DNA of 63,516 bases from Pedobacter sp. ASV12. GTDB taxonomy: Bacteria > Bacteroidota > Bacteroidia > Sphingobacteriales > Sphingobacteriaceae. Numbering within the stretch: position 1 is the stretch's first letter; each line of letters begins with the position of its first letter. The translations under genes were made by a program, and so were the position numbers. The notes under the pieces were generated by a model, which ran no database searches, was not told the DNA's origin, and saw nothing but the letters and a program-made list of their open reading frames with translations. Location: the NCBI RefSeq assembly GCF_016429155.1, contig NZ_JAELUC010000011.1, forward strand, positions 1-63,516, given 5' to 3'. Positions 24,796-32,610 of this stretch are shown in pieces.

Positions 24796-25971
24796 CTAAT
24801 AATTACCCGTAATCCCCATTTCGAGGCCACGTAGTTCGGCCAAGCCCCGTAAACGACCGATGGCCGAATAACCCGGATTGGTTACTTTATTCAAATCATC
24901 CAGCATTTGATGTCCATGATCTGGCCTAAATGGCATCGGTTCTTTCCTTTTGGCGTTTTCTGCCGTAACGGCTTTCATCACCTCGTACATGTTAACGTCG
25001 CCGCCCAAGTGGTCGGCCTCATAAAAATTGCCTTCCTCGTCTTTGGTTACGTTACGCAAGTGCAAGAAATACACGCGTTCTTTCACGGCTTCAAAAATAT
25101 CGACCAATTGGTTGTCCATTCCGGCACCCAACGAACCCGTACAGTAACAGATACCGTTAAAAGGCTGATCAACGCTTCTCAAAATATTAATCAGGTCTTC
25201 TTTGGTGCTCGCAATGCGTGGCAATCCCAAAATCGGATATGGCGGATCATCGGGATGGATGGTCATTTTAATGCCGGTTTCGGTGCAAGTAGCTGCAATC
25301 CCCGCTAAGAACCAGGCCAAATTGGCTTTTAAACCTTCCCTGCCAATATTTTGGTATTCATCGATGCTAGCCCGCAAGGTTTCCAATTCGATTTCTTTTT
25401 CGTTCGGAATACCCATTAGTACGTTGATGCGCAGTTCGGCCAATTCGGCTTCGCTTAAGCTATCCAACCTGGCTTTGGCCTTGGTTAAGATGTTAGCCGG
25501 ATAAGCTGCTTCGGCGTTTGGGCGTTTTAAAATGTAAATGTCGAATACGGCTAAATCGGTCCAGTTGAAATACAAGGCCTTAGAGCCGTCGGTCATCTCC
25601 AGGTCCAATTGCGTACGGGTCCAATCCAATACCGGCATAAAATTGTAGCACACGGTTTTGATGCCACAGGCAGCCAGGTTTCTGAGTGAAGTATTGTAGT
25701 TTTCGAGGTATTTCTCGGCGCCTGGCCTACGGGTTTTAATGGCTTCGTGCACCGGAACGCTTTCTACCACTGCCCAATGCAAACCAGCGGCTTCAATAAT
25801 AGCTTTTCTTTCTCTGATGTCTTCCAATGGCCAAACTTCGCCATGTGGAATATGGTGCAAGGCGGTAACAATTCCTGTTGCACCTGCCTGTTTCACATCC
25901 TGCAAGCTCACCGGGTCGTTCGGTCCGTACCAGCGCCAAGTTTGCAGTAATTTATGTTGGTTTGTACTCAT
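24796..25971 (-). CDS. uxuA: Mannonate dehydratase
   Basis: 391 residues, the standard UxuA length. It dehydrates D-mannonate to 2-keto-3-deoxygluconate in the cytoplasm, the step after reduction of fructuronate in D-glucuronate breakdown. Recognisable features: the N-terminal WRWYGPNDPVSL, the GATGIVTALHHIPHGEVW region, MTIHPDDPPYPILGLPRI with the catalytic His, YCTGSLGAGMDNQ, HLRN and the PFRPDHGHQM end motif for metal binding. It is last in the minus-strand PUL, 240 bp after the GH3 gene and separated by a palindromic repeat, so it may have its own promoter. The isomerase (uxaC) and reductase (uxuB) are not in this window. Its presence signals that glucuronate is released by the locus. Confidence 0.96.
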   Translation of the reverse strand: MSTNQHKLLQTWRWYGPNDPVSLQDVKQAGATGIVTALHHIPHGEVWPLEDIRERKAIIEAAGLHWAVVESVPVHEAIKTRRPGAEKYLENYNTSLRNLAACGIKTVCYNFMPVLDWTRTQLDLEMTDGSKALYFNWTDLAVFDIYILKRPNAEAAYPANILTKAKARLDSLSEAELAELRINVLMGIPNEKEIELETLRASIDEYQNIGREGLKANLAWFLAGIAATCTETGIKMTIHPDDPPYPILGLPRIASTKEDLINILRSVDQPFNGICYCTGSLGAGMDNQLVDIFEAVKERVYFLHLRNVTKDEEGNFYEADHLGGDVNMYEVMKAVTAENAKRKEPMPFRPDHGHQMLDDLNKVTNPGYSAIGRLRGLAELRGLEMGITGNY

Positions 25972-26117
25972 CTATTTAAATGTATAGTCAATAATACTGA
26001 ATTAAAAAATCGACCAATAACAATTGGCCGAAAATAGTTACGGAAACGTTAGCGTAAATTTGGTTCGTTGGCTCGTTGATTGATTTATTAGCTGGTTGGC
26101 TGATTACACTTGCGCAT

Positions 26118-26189
26118 GATTTGTCATTCCGAGTGCAACAAGGAATCTATCTCGAGAATAGATACTTCGCTTGCTCAGCATGACAAATC
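26118..26189. repeat. Long palindromic intergenic repeat
   Basis: A 72-base imperfect palindrome with perfect outer arms (GATTTGTCAT / ATGACAAATC) and an inner ATCTAT / ATAGAT stem around CTCGAG. Sequences built from GTCATTCCGAG...AGGAATCTA...CAGCATGAC are widespread intergenic elements in Bacteroidota. It lies between the GH3 stop and uxuA. GGTTCGTTGGCT-type short repeats precede it at about 26060-26105. Confidence 0.7.
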
Positions 26190-26212
26190 TCAACGTTAAG
26201 GAGAATTAAATA

Positions 26213-28447
26213 CTATTTCAGCTCAAAGTTGTTCTCCAGCTTAATGTTATCAGACGAACCGCCGATCATTACTTTGAAATCGCCGGGTTCGGTTGTCCAG
26301 CCTTGTTTTTCCTTGAAGAATGCCAATTTCTCTGGCGTTAAAGTGAAAGTCAGCTGCTTGCTTTCGCCTGGGCTCAATTTCACTTTAACAAAATCCTTCA
26401 ATTCCTTAACCGGCCGGGCTAAGGAAGCAAACTTGTCTTGGATATACAACTGCGCCACTTCTTCGCCTGCTGTTTTACCGGTATTGGTTAAGGTAAAGGT
26501 TAATTGCAAGGTCTCTCCTTTTTGAATGGCTGGTTTCGACAGTTTCAAATTGCTGTACGCAAAAGTGGTATAGCTCAAGCCATAGCCAAAGGCGAAACGT
26601 GGATCGTTTGGCGAATCGATATAGGCCGATTTGTATCGGATATCGGTTGGTTTGGTTACCGGGCGACCTGTGTTCAAGTGGTTATAGAAAATCGGGATTT
26701 GCCCTACATTTCTTGGAAAGCTGATCGGCAATTTACCCGAAGGGTTGAAATCGCCCACCAATACATCGGCGATGGCGTTACCCCCTTGGTCGCCCAAAAA
26801 CCAGGCATAAACCACGGCATCGGCTTTATCGGCAATGCTGTTGAAAATCAACGGACGACCAGCCATCAATACCACAATTACCGGTTTGCCAGTGGCTTTT
26901 ACGGCGTTGAACAACTCTTCCTGGCGACCAGGCAAACCAATATCGGTGCGCGATTTGGATTCGCCACTCATGTCTCCTGATTCGCCCAAAACCATCACCA
27001 CTACATCGGCGTTCTTAGCCGTGCTAATAGCTGCATCAAACCCTGCAGTACTAGTTTGGTCTATCGAGGTTCCTTCGGCATAAGTAAATTTGGCATGGCC
27101 CAATTTGCTTTTCAATCCTTCGTAAACGCTTACAATATTAGCTGTGTCGGCATAAACGGTCCAGCTGCCAGCCTGGTCCTTTTTGGCATGTACCAATGGT
27201 CCGATCAGGGCCACGTTTTTCACGTCTTTTTGCAAAGGCAAGGTATTCGCTTCGTTTTTCAACAACACAATCGATTTTTGAGCCGCCATCCTGGCTACTT
27301 CCTTGTATTTAGGATCGTTCATTACCTTGGCTTCACGTTTTTCGTCAGAGAATTTGTAAGGGTTATCAAACAAGCCCAATTCGAACTTTTTATACAGTAT
27401 TCTTCTAACGGCATCGTCAACCCATTTGACGTCTACCTTGCCACTTTTCACCAGTTTCTCCAGTTCTTTTTTGTAGGCTTCGCTTTCCATGTCCATATCG
27501 CTGCCTGCGGTGATGGCTTTTTCGGCTGCTTCGCTAAGGTTTTTGGCAAATCCCCAAGGCATCATTTCCCCAATCGAGCCCCAGTCGCTTACCACAAAAC
27601 CTTTGTAGCCCCATTGGCCTTTCAAAATATCGCGTTGCAAATAAGCATTTCCGGTGGCAGGAACGCCATTTATGGTGTTAAACGAGTTCATAAAAGTGGC
27701 TACTTTGGCATCGGCTGCTGCTTTAAACGGAGGCAGGTAGACCTCGTTCAGCAGTTGCTCGCTCATGTCAACGGGGTTGTAATCCCTGCCGGCCATTCCG
27801 GCGCCGTAGGCTGCAAAATGTTTGGCACAGGCCATAATGGCATCAACGCCACCGAGTTTTTCGCCCTGAAAGCCTAAAACACGTGCCCTGGCAATGGCAG
27901 CACCCAAGTAGGTATCTTCGCCAGCACCTTCCATTACGCGCCCCCAGCGCGGATCTCGCGCAATATCAACCATGGGCGCAAAAGTCCAGTGGATACCCGA
28001 AGCGGCGGCTTCCTCGGCAGCTACGTGTGCCGTAGCCCTGATGGCCTCCATATCCCATGATGCCGATTCGGCCAAAGGGATCGGAAACACGGTTTTGTAG
28101 CCGTGGATGACATCTAAACTAAACAGCAAAGGAATTTTTAAACGCGACTGCAAGGCAACGGCCTGGATTTCGCGGGTATCTTTTACCCCTTTTACGTTGA
28201 GCATAGAGCCCACCATGCCCGTTTTAATATCGTTGAGCAGGTAATTTTTTCTGTCGCTCGATGGGCCGGTTACTTCCCTGCCCGAGTATTGATTTAATTG
28301 GCCTACCTTTTCGGTTAAGGTCATGAGTTTCATTAAAGAATCAACCCTTTGGTCGATGGTTTTGCGCTGCTGCGCCTGGGTTAGCGGCATAAGCCCGAAA
28401 ATACAGAGTACGGAAAGGCTAAAAAATTTATTCATTTGTTTGGTCAT
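26213..28447 (-). CDS. bglX: GH3 beta-glucosidase / beta-xylosidase, BglX-like
   Basis: 744 residues with a Sec signal peptide (cleavage near Ala25, QA|QQ); Met5 is an equally good start. The GH3 N-terminal TIM barrel (about 35-370) has the nucleophile Asp288 in FVVSDWGS and substrate-binding DPRWGR, AKHFAAYG and MNSFNTING motifs. The GH3 C-terminal domain (about 400-620) has VMVLGESGDMSGE, and a fibronectin III-like domain (about 655-735) follows. It removes terminal beta-linked glucose or xylose in the periplasm. Next to GH10 xylanases, xylosidase activity on xylo-oligosaccharides is likely, but GH3 specificity cannot be read by eye. Last hydrolase of the operon, 160 bp after the GH10 gene. 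Confidence 0.93.
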   Translation of the reverse strand: MTKQMNKFFSLSVLCIFGLMPLTQAQQRKTIDQRVDSLMKLMTLTEKVGQLNQYSGREVTGPSSDRKNYLLNDIKTGMVGSMLNVKGVKDTREIQAVALQSRLKIPLLFSLDVIHGYKTVFPIPLAESASWDMEAIRATAHVAAEEAAASGIHWTFAPMVDIARDPRWGRVMEGAGEDTYLGAAIARARVLGFQGEKLGGVDAIMACAKHFAAYGAGMAGRDYNPVDMSEQLLNEVYLPPFKAAADAKVATFMNSFNTINGVPATGNAYLQRDILKGQWGYKGFVVSDWGSIGEMMPWGFAKNLSEAAEKAITAGSDMDMESEAYKKELEKLVKSGKVDVKWVDDAVRRILYKKFELGLFDNPYKFSDEKREAKVMNDPKYKEVARMAAQKSIVLLKNEANTLPLQKDVKNVALIGPLVHAKKDQAGSWTVYADTANIVSVYEGLKSKLGHAKFTYAEGTSIDQTSTAGFDAAISTAKNADVVVMVLGESGDMSGESKSRTDIGLPGRQEELFNAVKATGKPVIVVLMAGRPLIFNSIADKADAVVYAWFLGDQGGNAIADVLVGDFNPSGKLPISFPRNVGQIPIFYNHLNTGRPVTKPTDIRYKSAYIDSPNDPRFAFGYGLSYTTFAYSNLKLSKPAIQKGETLQLTFTLTNTGKTAGEEVAQLYIQDKFASLARPVKELKDFVKVKLSPGESKQLTFTLTPEKLAFFKEKQGWTTEPGDFKVMIGGSSDNIKLENNFELK

Positions 28448-28511
28448 TAAGCAAACCTCATCGGTTTGTTGTTTAAAAATTAGGGATTAGGTATTTTAAC
28501 AATAAAAGCAT

Positions 28512-28524
28512 GAGCATTATGCTC
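28512..28524. other. Small perfect palindrome between GH10 and GH3 genes
   Basis: GAGCAT-T-ATGCTC is a 6+1+6 palindrome in the 161-bp gap. It has no T-run, so it is more likely a protein site or a processing hairpin than a terminator. Confidence 0.3.
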
Positions 28525-28608
28525 GCGCCAATTTTGCTAAAGTAGTGGTAAATCTGTTTTCTTTCAAATGAAGTGCCCCATCATTACCACTACAAGCATA
28601 AATTTTTA

Positions 28609-29841
28609 TCAAGGCAAAAGTCCATCCCTCAAATTCCAAAAAGCCTGCTTCTTGGCATACGAAGTATCGAAAATTGTGGCTGCGGCATTCACGCCCCAAG
28701 CCGAATCGGCATCGCCGATGTTCCAAAGCGTAATGCCCCAGCGCTGCCCTACCGGAACAATTTCCTGATAAGCCTTGGCGATGTTGTAATACAAAGATTT
28801 CTGCAGATTTTGGCGGTTGGTTAAATCGCCTGCAGGTACGCTGGTTTCGCTTGGCCCTAACAGGGAAATATCCAGCTCGGCAATATGTACATACAAACCG
28901 GTTTCTTTCATCTTTTGGATGGCCGCCTTGATATTGCTCAAAGGCGTATTGTACCTCACGTGCATTTGTAACCCCACCCCATTGATGATCGGATCGCCTC
29001 CCTCGGTCATTGTTTTCAGCTGCATCACCTTGTTGTAGATGGCGTTGAGCTTGGCGGTACTGTACTCATGGCCATAATCGTTGTAAAACAATTTCAGTTT
29101 CCAGTTTTGGTTGGCCCTGGCTGCCAAACGCGCATACCTGAAAGCTTTTTCGATGTAGATTTCGCCCATGTAGCGCTTCCAAATGCTGCCAATGTCATTG
29201 CCCGATGCGTCTAAGTTAAGGTTCCCCCTTAAGGTGCCGTCATCGTAAAAGGCTTCGTTTACGACGTCCCAAGAAGTAAGCAAGGGCAAAGCCGGACTAC
29301 CTGCTTTGTAATTGTTGCTGTAAAAGGCTACCGTTTTATCGATATGTCTTTTCATGATGGCGTTCAGCGTATCGGCCCGTGCCGCAACCGGCGTATTGGT
29401 TTCGACGTCTTTTACCCAATTGGGCAAGGCGCGATGCCAAACCAAGGCGTGTCCGTGGATGCGCTTTTCGCCAAAATCCTTGGCCAGGTTAGGAACTTTC
29501 TCGTTCTTTTCTTCAATCCCATTGCCTAAAATACCGAAATCCCAAGTATACTTGGCTGGATTCAAGCTGTTCATTTTCATGTCGTTTTCTGCCGTAATGC
29601 TGTTGTAATGCAGTTTCGCCAAGTTTGTGTAGGTGGTGTTGCCAAACTTGTTCGAATTGATGGCCGCCCCAACAATGATATCGGGATTAACTTCTTGCAG
29701 CACGTCGCTTACGGTTACTGCGTTGCCGGCCATGGTTGTGTTGGGCTTGGCAAGCACGGGGTCGGTTAGCGGTGCTTTTTCTTTGGTACATGCACTGAGC
29801 GATACGCCCAATAGCATGGTGTAAACGGTTACTTTGTTCAT
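28609..29841 (-). CDS. GH10 endo-beta-1,4-xylanase lipoprotein (first copy)
   Basis: 410 residues from the ATG at 29841. The open frame extends 71 codons upstream into the neighbouring gene's end, but only this Met gives a signal peptide. The lipobox LSAC has acylated Cys18, so the enzyme is anchored in the outer or inner membrane. A single GH10 barrel (about 45-405) carries acid/base Glu196 (WDVVNEAFYDDG) and nucleophile Glu322 (HIAELDIS), plus the family's HGHALVWH and FYNDYGHE. It cleaves internal xylan bonds. The linker after the Cys is short. It follows the second GH10 gene by about 86 bp, suggesting duplication, although the two proteins clearly differ in sequence and length. Confidence 0.95.
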   Translation of the reverse strand: MNKVTVYTMLLGVSLSACTKEKAPLTDPVLAKPNTTMAGNAVTVSDVLQEVNPDIIVGAAINSNKFGNTTYTNLAKLHYNSITAENDMKMNSLNPAKYTWDFGILGNGIEEKNEKVPNLAKDFGEKRIHGHALVWHRALPNWVKDVETNTPVAARADTLNAIMKRHIDKTVAFYSNNYKAGSPALPLLTSWDVVNEAFYDDGTLRGNLNLDASGNDIGSIWKRYMGEIYIEKAFRYARLAARANQNWKLKLFYNDYGHEYSTAKLNAIYNKVMQLKTMTEGGDPIINGVGLQMHVRYNTPLSNIKAAIQKMKETGLYVHIAELDISLLGPSETSVPAGDLTNRQNLQKSLYYNIAKAYQEIVPVGQRWGITLWNIGDADSAWGVNAAATIFDTSYAKKQAFWNLRDGLLP

Positions 29842-29927
29842 GTTATATTTGGTTTTGATTAAGTAACGTTTGTTGCTGTGCAAACCGGGATTTGTACAGC
29901 AAAATTCATTGGTTCTTCGCAAGCGTC

Positions 29928-30995
29928 CTACTTCACACCATCCAAAATACCTTGGTAGGCCGCTTTTCTTTGGTAGTTGCGGTCGAAAGGCAGGGGCCAA
30001 TCGGGTCTGTTGTACTCCACAGGGATCCAGCTGTCGCCATCGGTTACATTCCAAATGGTAATGCCGAACTGCTGTGCCTTTGGAATAGCGTAGTACATTT
30101 TTACGATAGACTTATACTTCGCTGCCTGCTGGTCTGCCAAGCTGGCAGTGTAGGTTAGCGACTGGTTATTATCGGGATTTAGCGCGATATCCAGCTCCGA
30201 AATATGCACCTTTAAGCCGGTTGCAACAGCTGAAGTAATAGCTGCACTGATATTTGCATCCGTCTGATTATAACGTGTATGCATCTGCAATCCTAAACCA
30301 TCAATAGGGATGCCTCTGGTCTTGAGGCTCGTCACCAAATTTAATATGGCAGTGCGCTTGGCAGTGCTGTATTCGTGGCCATAATCGTTGTAAAAGAGCA
30401 GTGCATCAGGATCGGCTTGACGCGCGTATTGAAAAGCACGGGCAATATAATCCGTCCCTAGTTTTTGCACCCAAATGCTGTTGCGGTAAGTTCCATCGTC
30501 TTCAAAGGCTTCGTTCACTACATCCCAAGAAGCTACCTTGCCTTTGAAGTGGCCAACCACGGTTTGGATGTGCGTTTTCAAGAGGTTTTCCCAAGCCTGT
30601 GTATCGCCCTGAAAATTGGTTACCCAAGTTGGCAACGACTTGTACCAGTTTAACGTATGGCCATGGATGCGTTTGCCGTTGGCCTGCGCCAAAGCCACGA
30701 TCTCGTCGGCATCTGTCCAGTTGTAGGTGCTCTCTGCCGGGTGAAGCGTGCCGAATTTCATGGCATTCTCGGCGGTGATACTGCTAAATTCCTTCACCAC
30801 CAATGCTTTGTAGGAAGCATTGCTTCGCAATAACGATGCGTTAACCGCCGCGCCAAAGGGAAACGGCATGTCCTTTAAGGTAGCCGAATTGCTTGGTGGC
30901 GTCGTTACCGGATCGGGCATCAAGGTGGTGTGGTCCATATTGGCACAGCCCAGCAAACTGGCAAGGACTAATGCGGCGAATAGTTTTTTGGTCAT
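29928..30995 (-). CDS. GH10 endo-beta-1,4-xylanase lipoprotein (second copy)
   Basis: 355 residues. Lipobox SLLGC with Cys17. The GH10 barrel (about 45-352) carries acid/base Glu162 (WDVVNEAFEDDG), nucleophile Glu267 (HISELDIAL), HGHTLNWYKSLP and FYNDYGHEYSTAKR. It is compact, lacks carbohydrate-binding modules, and differs from the neighbouring GH10 in the loop after the first catalytic Glu, which is shorter here. It should act on surface or periplasmic xylan fragments delivered by the SusCD pairs. It starts 18 bp after the GH50-like gene and is part of the same minus-strand operon. Confidence 0.95.
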   Translation of the reverse strand: MTKKLFAALVLASLLGCANMDHTTLMPDPVTTPPSNSATLKDMPFPFGAAVNASLLRSNASYKALVVKEFSSITAENAMKFGTLHPAESTYNWTDADEIVALAQANGKRIHGHTLNWYKSLPTWVTNFQGDTQAWENLLKTHIQTVVGHFKGKVASWDVVNEAFEDDGTYRNSIWVQKLGTDYIARAFQYARQADPDALLFYNDYGHEYSTAKRTAILNLVTSLKTRGIPIDGLGLQMHTRYNQTDANISAAITSAVATGLKVHISELDIALNPDNNQSLTYTASLADQQAAKYKSIVKMYYAIPKAQQFGITIWNVTDGDSWIPVEYNRPDWPLPFDRNYQRKAAYQGILDGVK

Positions 30996-31013
30996 ATTTG
31001 GTTTTTTGGTTGG

Positions 31014-32609
31014 CTATTTCTTCCGGTCGAAGAAATCGGCCAATGGGTACATTTGAAAATTCAGTTCTTTCATTTTAGCGACTAAAGGCTTGTACAATTG
31101 ATAGTTATTGTCGACAATGCCTTTGTTGGCGTTGGTATTGGAAGGTTCTGCGCCTTTTTGTGTAGGGTCGTTGTCCATGTACTTAAACCAGTGCCAGCCT
31201 ACGCAGTTCTTCGATTCAATTAAACCTAAAACGAAGTTCTGGTAAAAGAAGCCCCTATCCTGCTGGGTTTTAACTATCCAACCGGCACCTGCGGTGTTGC
31301 CCAGGCCCGAATCGTCGGCTTTAACATACCACTCAGTGATTAAAAAAGGCTTGCCCGACCAATTGGCCCAGTCTCTCATTTGAGGCTGTTCTGGCGTCCA
31401 GGCATTGTAATAGTTCATGGAAATGGCATCTACATATTTGCCGGCGGCTTTCCATAGCTCGGCCAATTTGCCTTGCGCACCATGGAACCTGCAACCCAGG
31501 TACATGTGGTTGGGGTCGTATTTTTTGATGGCTTTTGAGACCATGGCGAAATAGCGATCAGCTACCAGCTGCAGAAACTCCAAGCGGTTGGCATCAGTGA
31601 GCTGATCGGCTTTGATGCCTTTCTCGTCGATCCATTTTTTGGCTGCCAAATAACCCGGATCTTCCTGGTTCTTTAAGGTCAGGTAGCCGTCCAGGTTTTT
31701 GATTCCCAAAGGCATTTCGTTGTCAGAGAAGTAGCCAAACAAGTTGGGATCATTCTTGTTTTCGGCCAGTTTTTTGGCATGCTGGTCGCAAAACGCCTCG
31801 AAAGCCGGATCAAACACAAAAATCACATTGTTTGGATAGGCTTTATGGCCCGGTACCTGATAGGTCCCTCCCCTTTTATCGCCGTAGGCACTCATGAAAT
31901 CGAGGTTGACGGTATAAGCCAAAGGCTTGGTCTTTTGCAACGGAGACTGCACAATTAATTTGGTATTTGACCAGGCGCCACTGCCATTAAAACCGTTTTC
32001 GTGCAATAGGTTTTGGGTTTTGTTCATCCACTGGCTTTCGTTGCCGAATTCTTTGGCCAAGGCCGCTTTGTTGCGATCAGAAGTACCCATGCTTACAGCA
32101 TTTACCGCATTGTGGAAGAACAGGTGTCCGGCAGGATCAACAGCCCACCAGCGACCATCTATCTTTTGTACGTGATAAAAGCCTGTAGCCTTAGCCTTGC
32201 GGTCTAAGCGGCCACCGTACACATCGGTTTTTACACTTTGAGCTTTAAATCCGCTCAAGCTGGCTAAAGTTCTTGTAGCAAATGGTTTATATGTCGTAAA
32301 AGAAGCATTATCCTTCGAGTTGTTCAGCACCTTTCTGGTTTCTACCTGCAACTTAAAATCGAGACTGTCTTGCGCCATAGCCTTGGCCGAGATAGCCAGC
32401 AGGGCGATAACGATCACAAGGTAAGCAGTGAGGCGGTCGGCGTTGAGTACAGCGCGTAGTGCATATAGCGTATAGCGTTTTAAGGTTGAGGGCTGAAGGC
32501 TGAAGGTAGCAGGTGTTTGCCATACTGCGTATCGCGTATTGCGTATTGCGATTGGCGTTTTAGCAGCATCCGAGCTTGGTATGTTTTGTGTCTTTGTGGT
32601 TAAACTCAT
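31014..32609 (-). CDS. Exported GH-A clan hydrolase, GH50/agarase-like, with odd N-terminal extension
   Basis: 531 residues from the only ATG. Residues 61-79 (AYLVIVIALLAISAKAMA) are a clear signal peptide core with cleavage before QDS, but 60 unrelated residues precede it. That extension is encoded by DNA resembling intergenic repeats (32440-32606). The mature part begins with a short beta region, then GRWWAVDPAGHLFFHNAVNAV, the entry motif of GH50-type agarase-like enzymes. A TIM barrel follows with probable acid/base Glu298 (FSDNEMP) and nucleophile Glu426 (ITEWYVK). True substrate is unlikely to be agar in a xylan locus; a beta-linked hexose or xylose backbone or side chain is possible. 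It starts one base after the GH2 stop codon. Confidence 0.75.
   Translation of the reverse strand: MSLTTKTQNIPSSDAAKTPIAIRNTRYAVWQTPATFSLQPSTLKRYTLYALRAVLNADRLTAYLVIVIALLAISAKAMAQDSLDFKLQVETRKVLNNSKDNASFTTYKPFATRTLASLSGFKAQSVKTDVYGGRLDRKAKATGFYHVQKIDGRWWAVDPAGHLFFHNAVNAVSMGTSDRNKAALAKEFGNESQWMNKTQNLLHENGFNGSGAWSNTKLIVQSPLQKTKPLAYTVNLDFMSAYGDKRGGTYQVPGHKAYPNNVIFVFDPAFEAFCDQHAKKLAENKNDPNLFGYFSDNEMPLGIKNLDGYLTLKNQEDPGYLAAKKWIDEKGIKADQLTDANRLEFLQLVADRYFAMVSKAIKKYDPNHMYLGCRFHGAQGKLAELWKAAGKYVDAISMNYYNAWTPEQPQMRDWANWSGKPFLITEWYVKADDSGLGNTAGAGWIVKTQQDRGFFYQNFVLGLIESKNCVGWHWFKYMDNDPTQKGAEPSNTNANKGIVDNNYQLYKPLVAKMKELNFQMYPLADFFDRKK
32440..32606. repeat. Intergenic-type short repeats inside the 5' coding region
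   Basis: Contains GCATATAGCGTATAGCG, GGCTGAAGGCTGAAGG, a GCGTATCGCGTATTGCGTATTGCG run and TGTGTCTTTGTGGTTAAA. Similar words occur in true intergenic DNA of this window (CGCTATA copies at about 12570-12592; GGAAGG repeats at 44424-44548). Here they are read in frame as the first 60 codons of the GH50-like gene. Confidence 0.55.
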
Positions 32610-32610
32610 C

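Noticed and set aside
27056..27877. Plus-strand open frame (273 codons) opposite the GH3 gene
   Set aside because: Rich in Phe/His/Val in a pattern typical of antisense frames. The GH3 gene on the minus strand is certain.
31014..32609. Calling this enzyme a true beta-agarase
   Set aside because: Only the GH50-like entry motif and catalytic Glu positions are seen. The surrounding locus is for xylan/glucuronate glycans, so substrate is left open.
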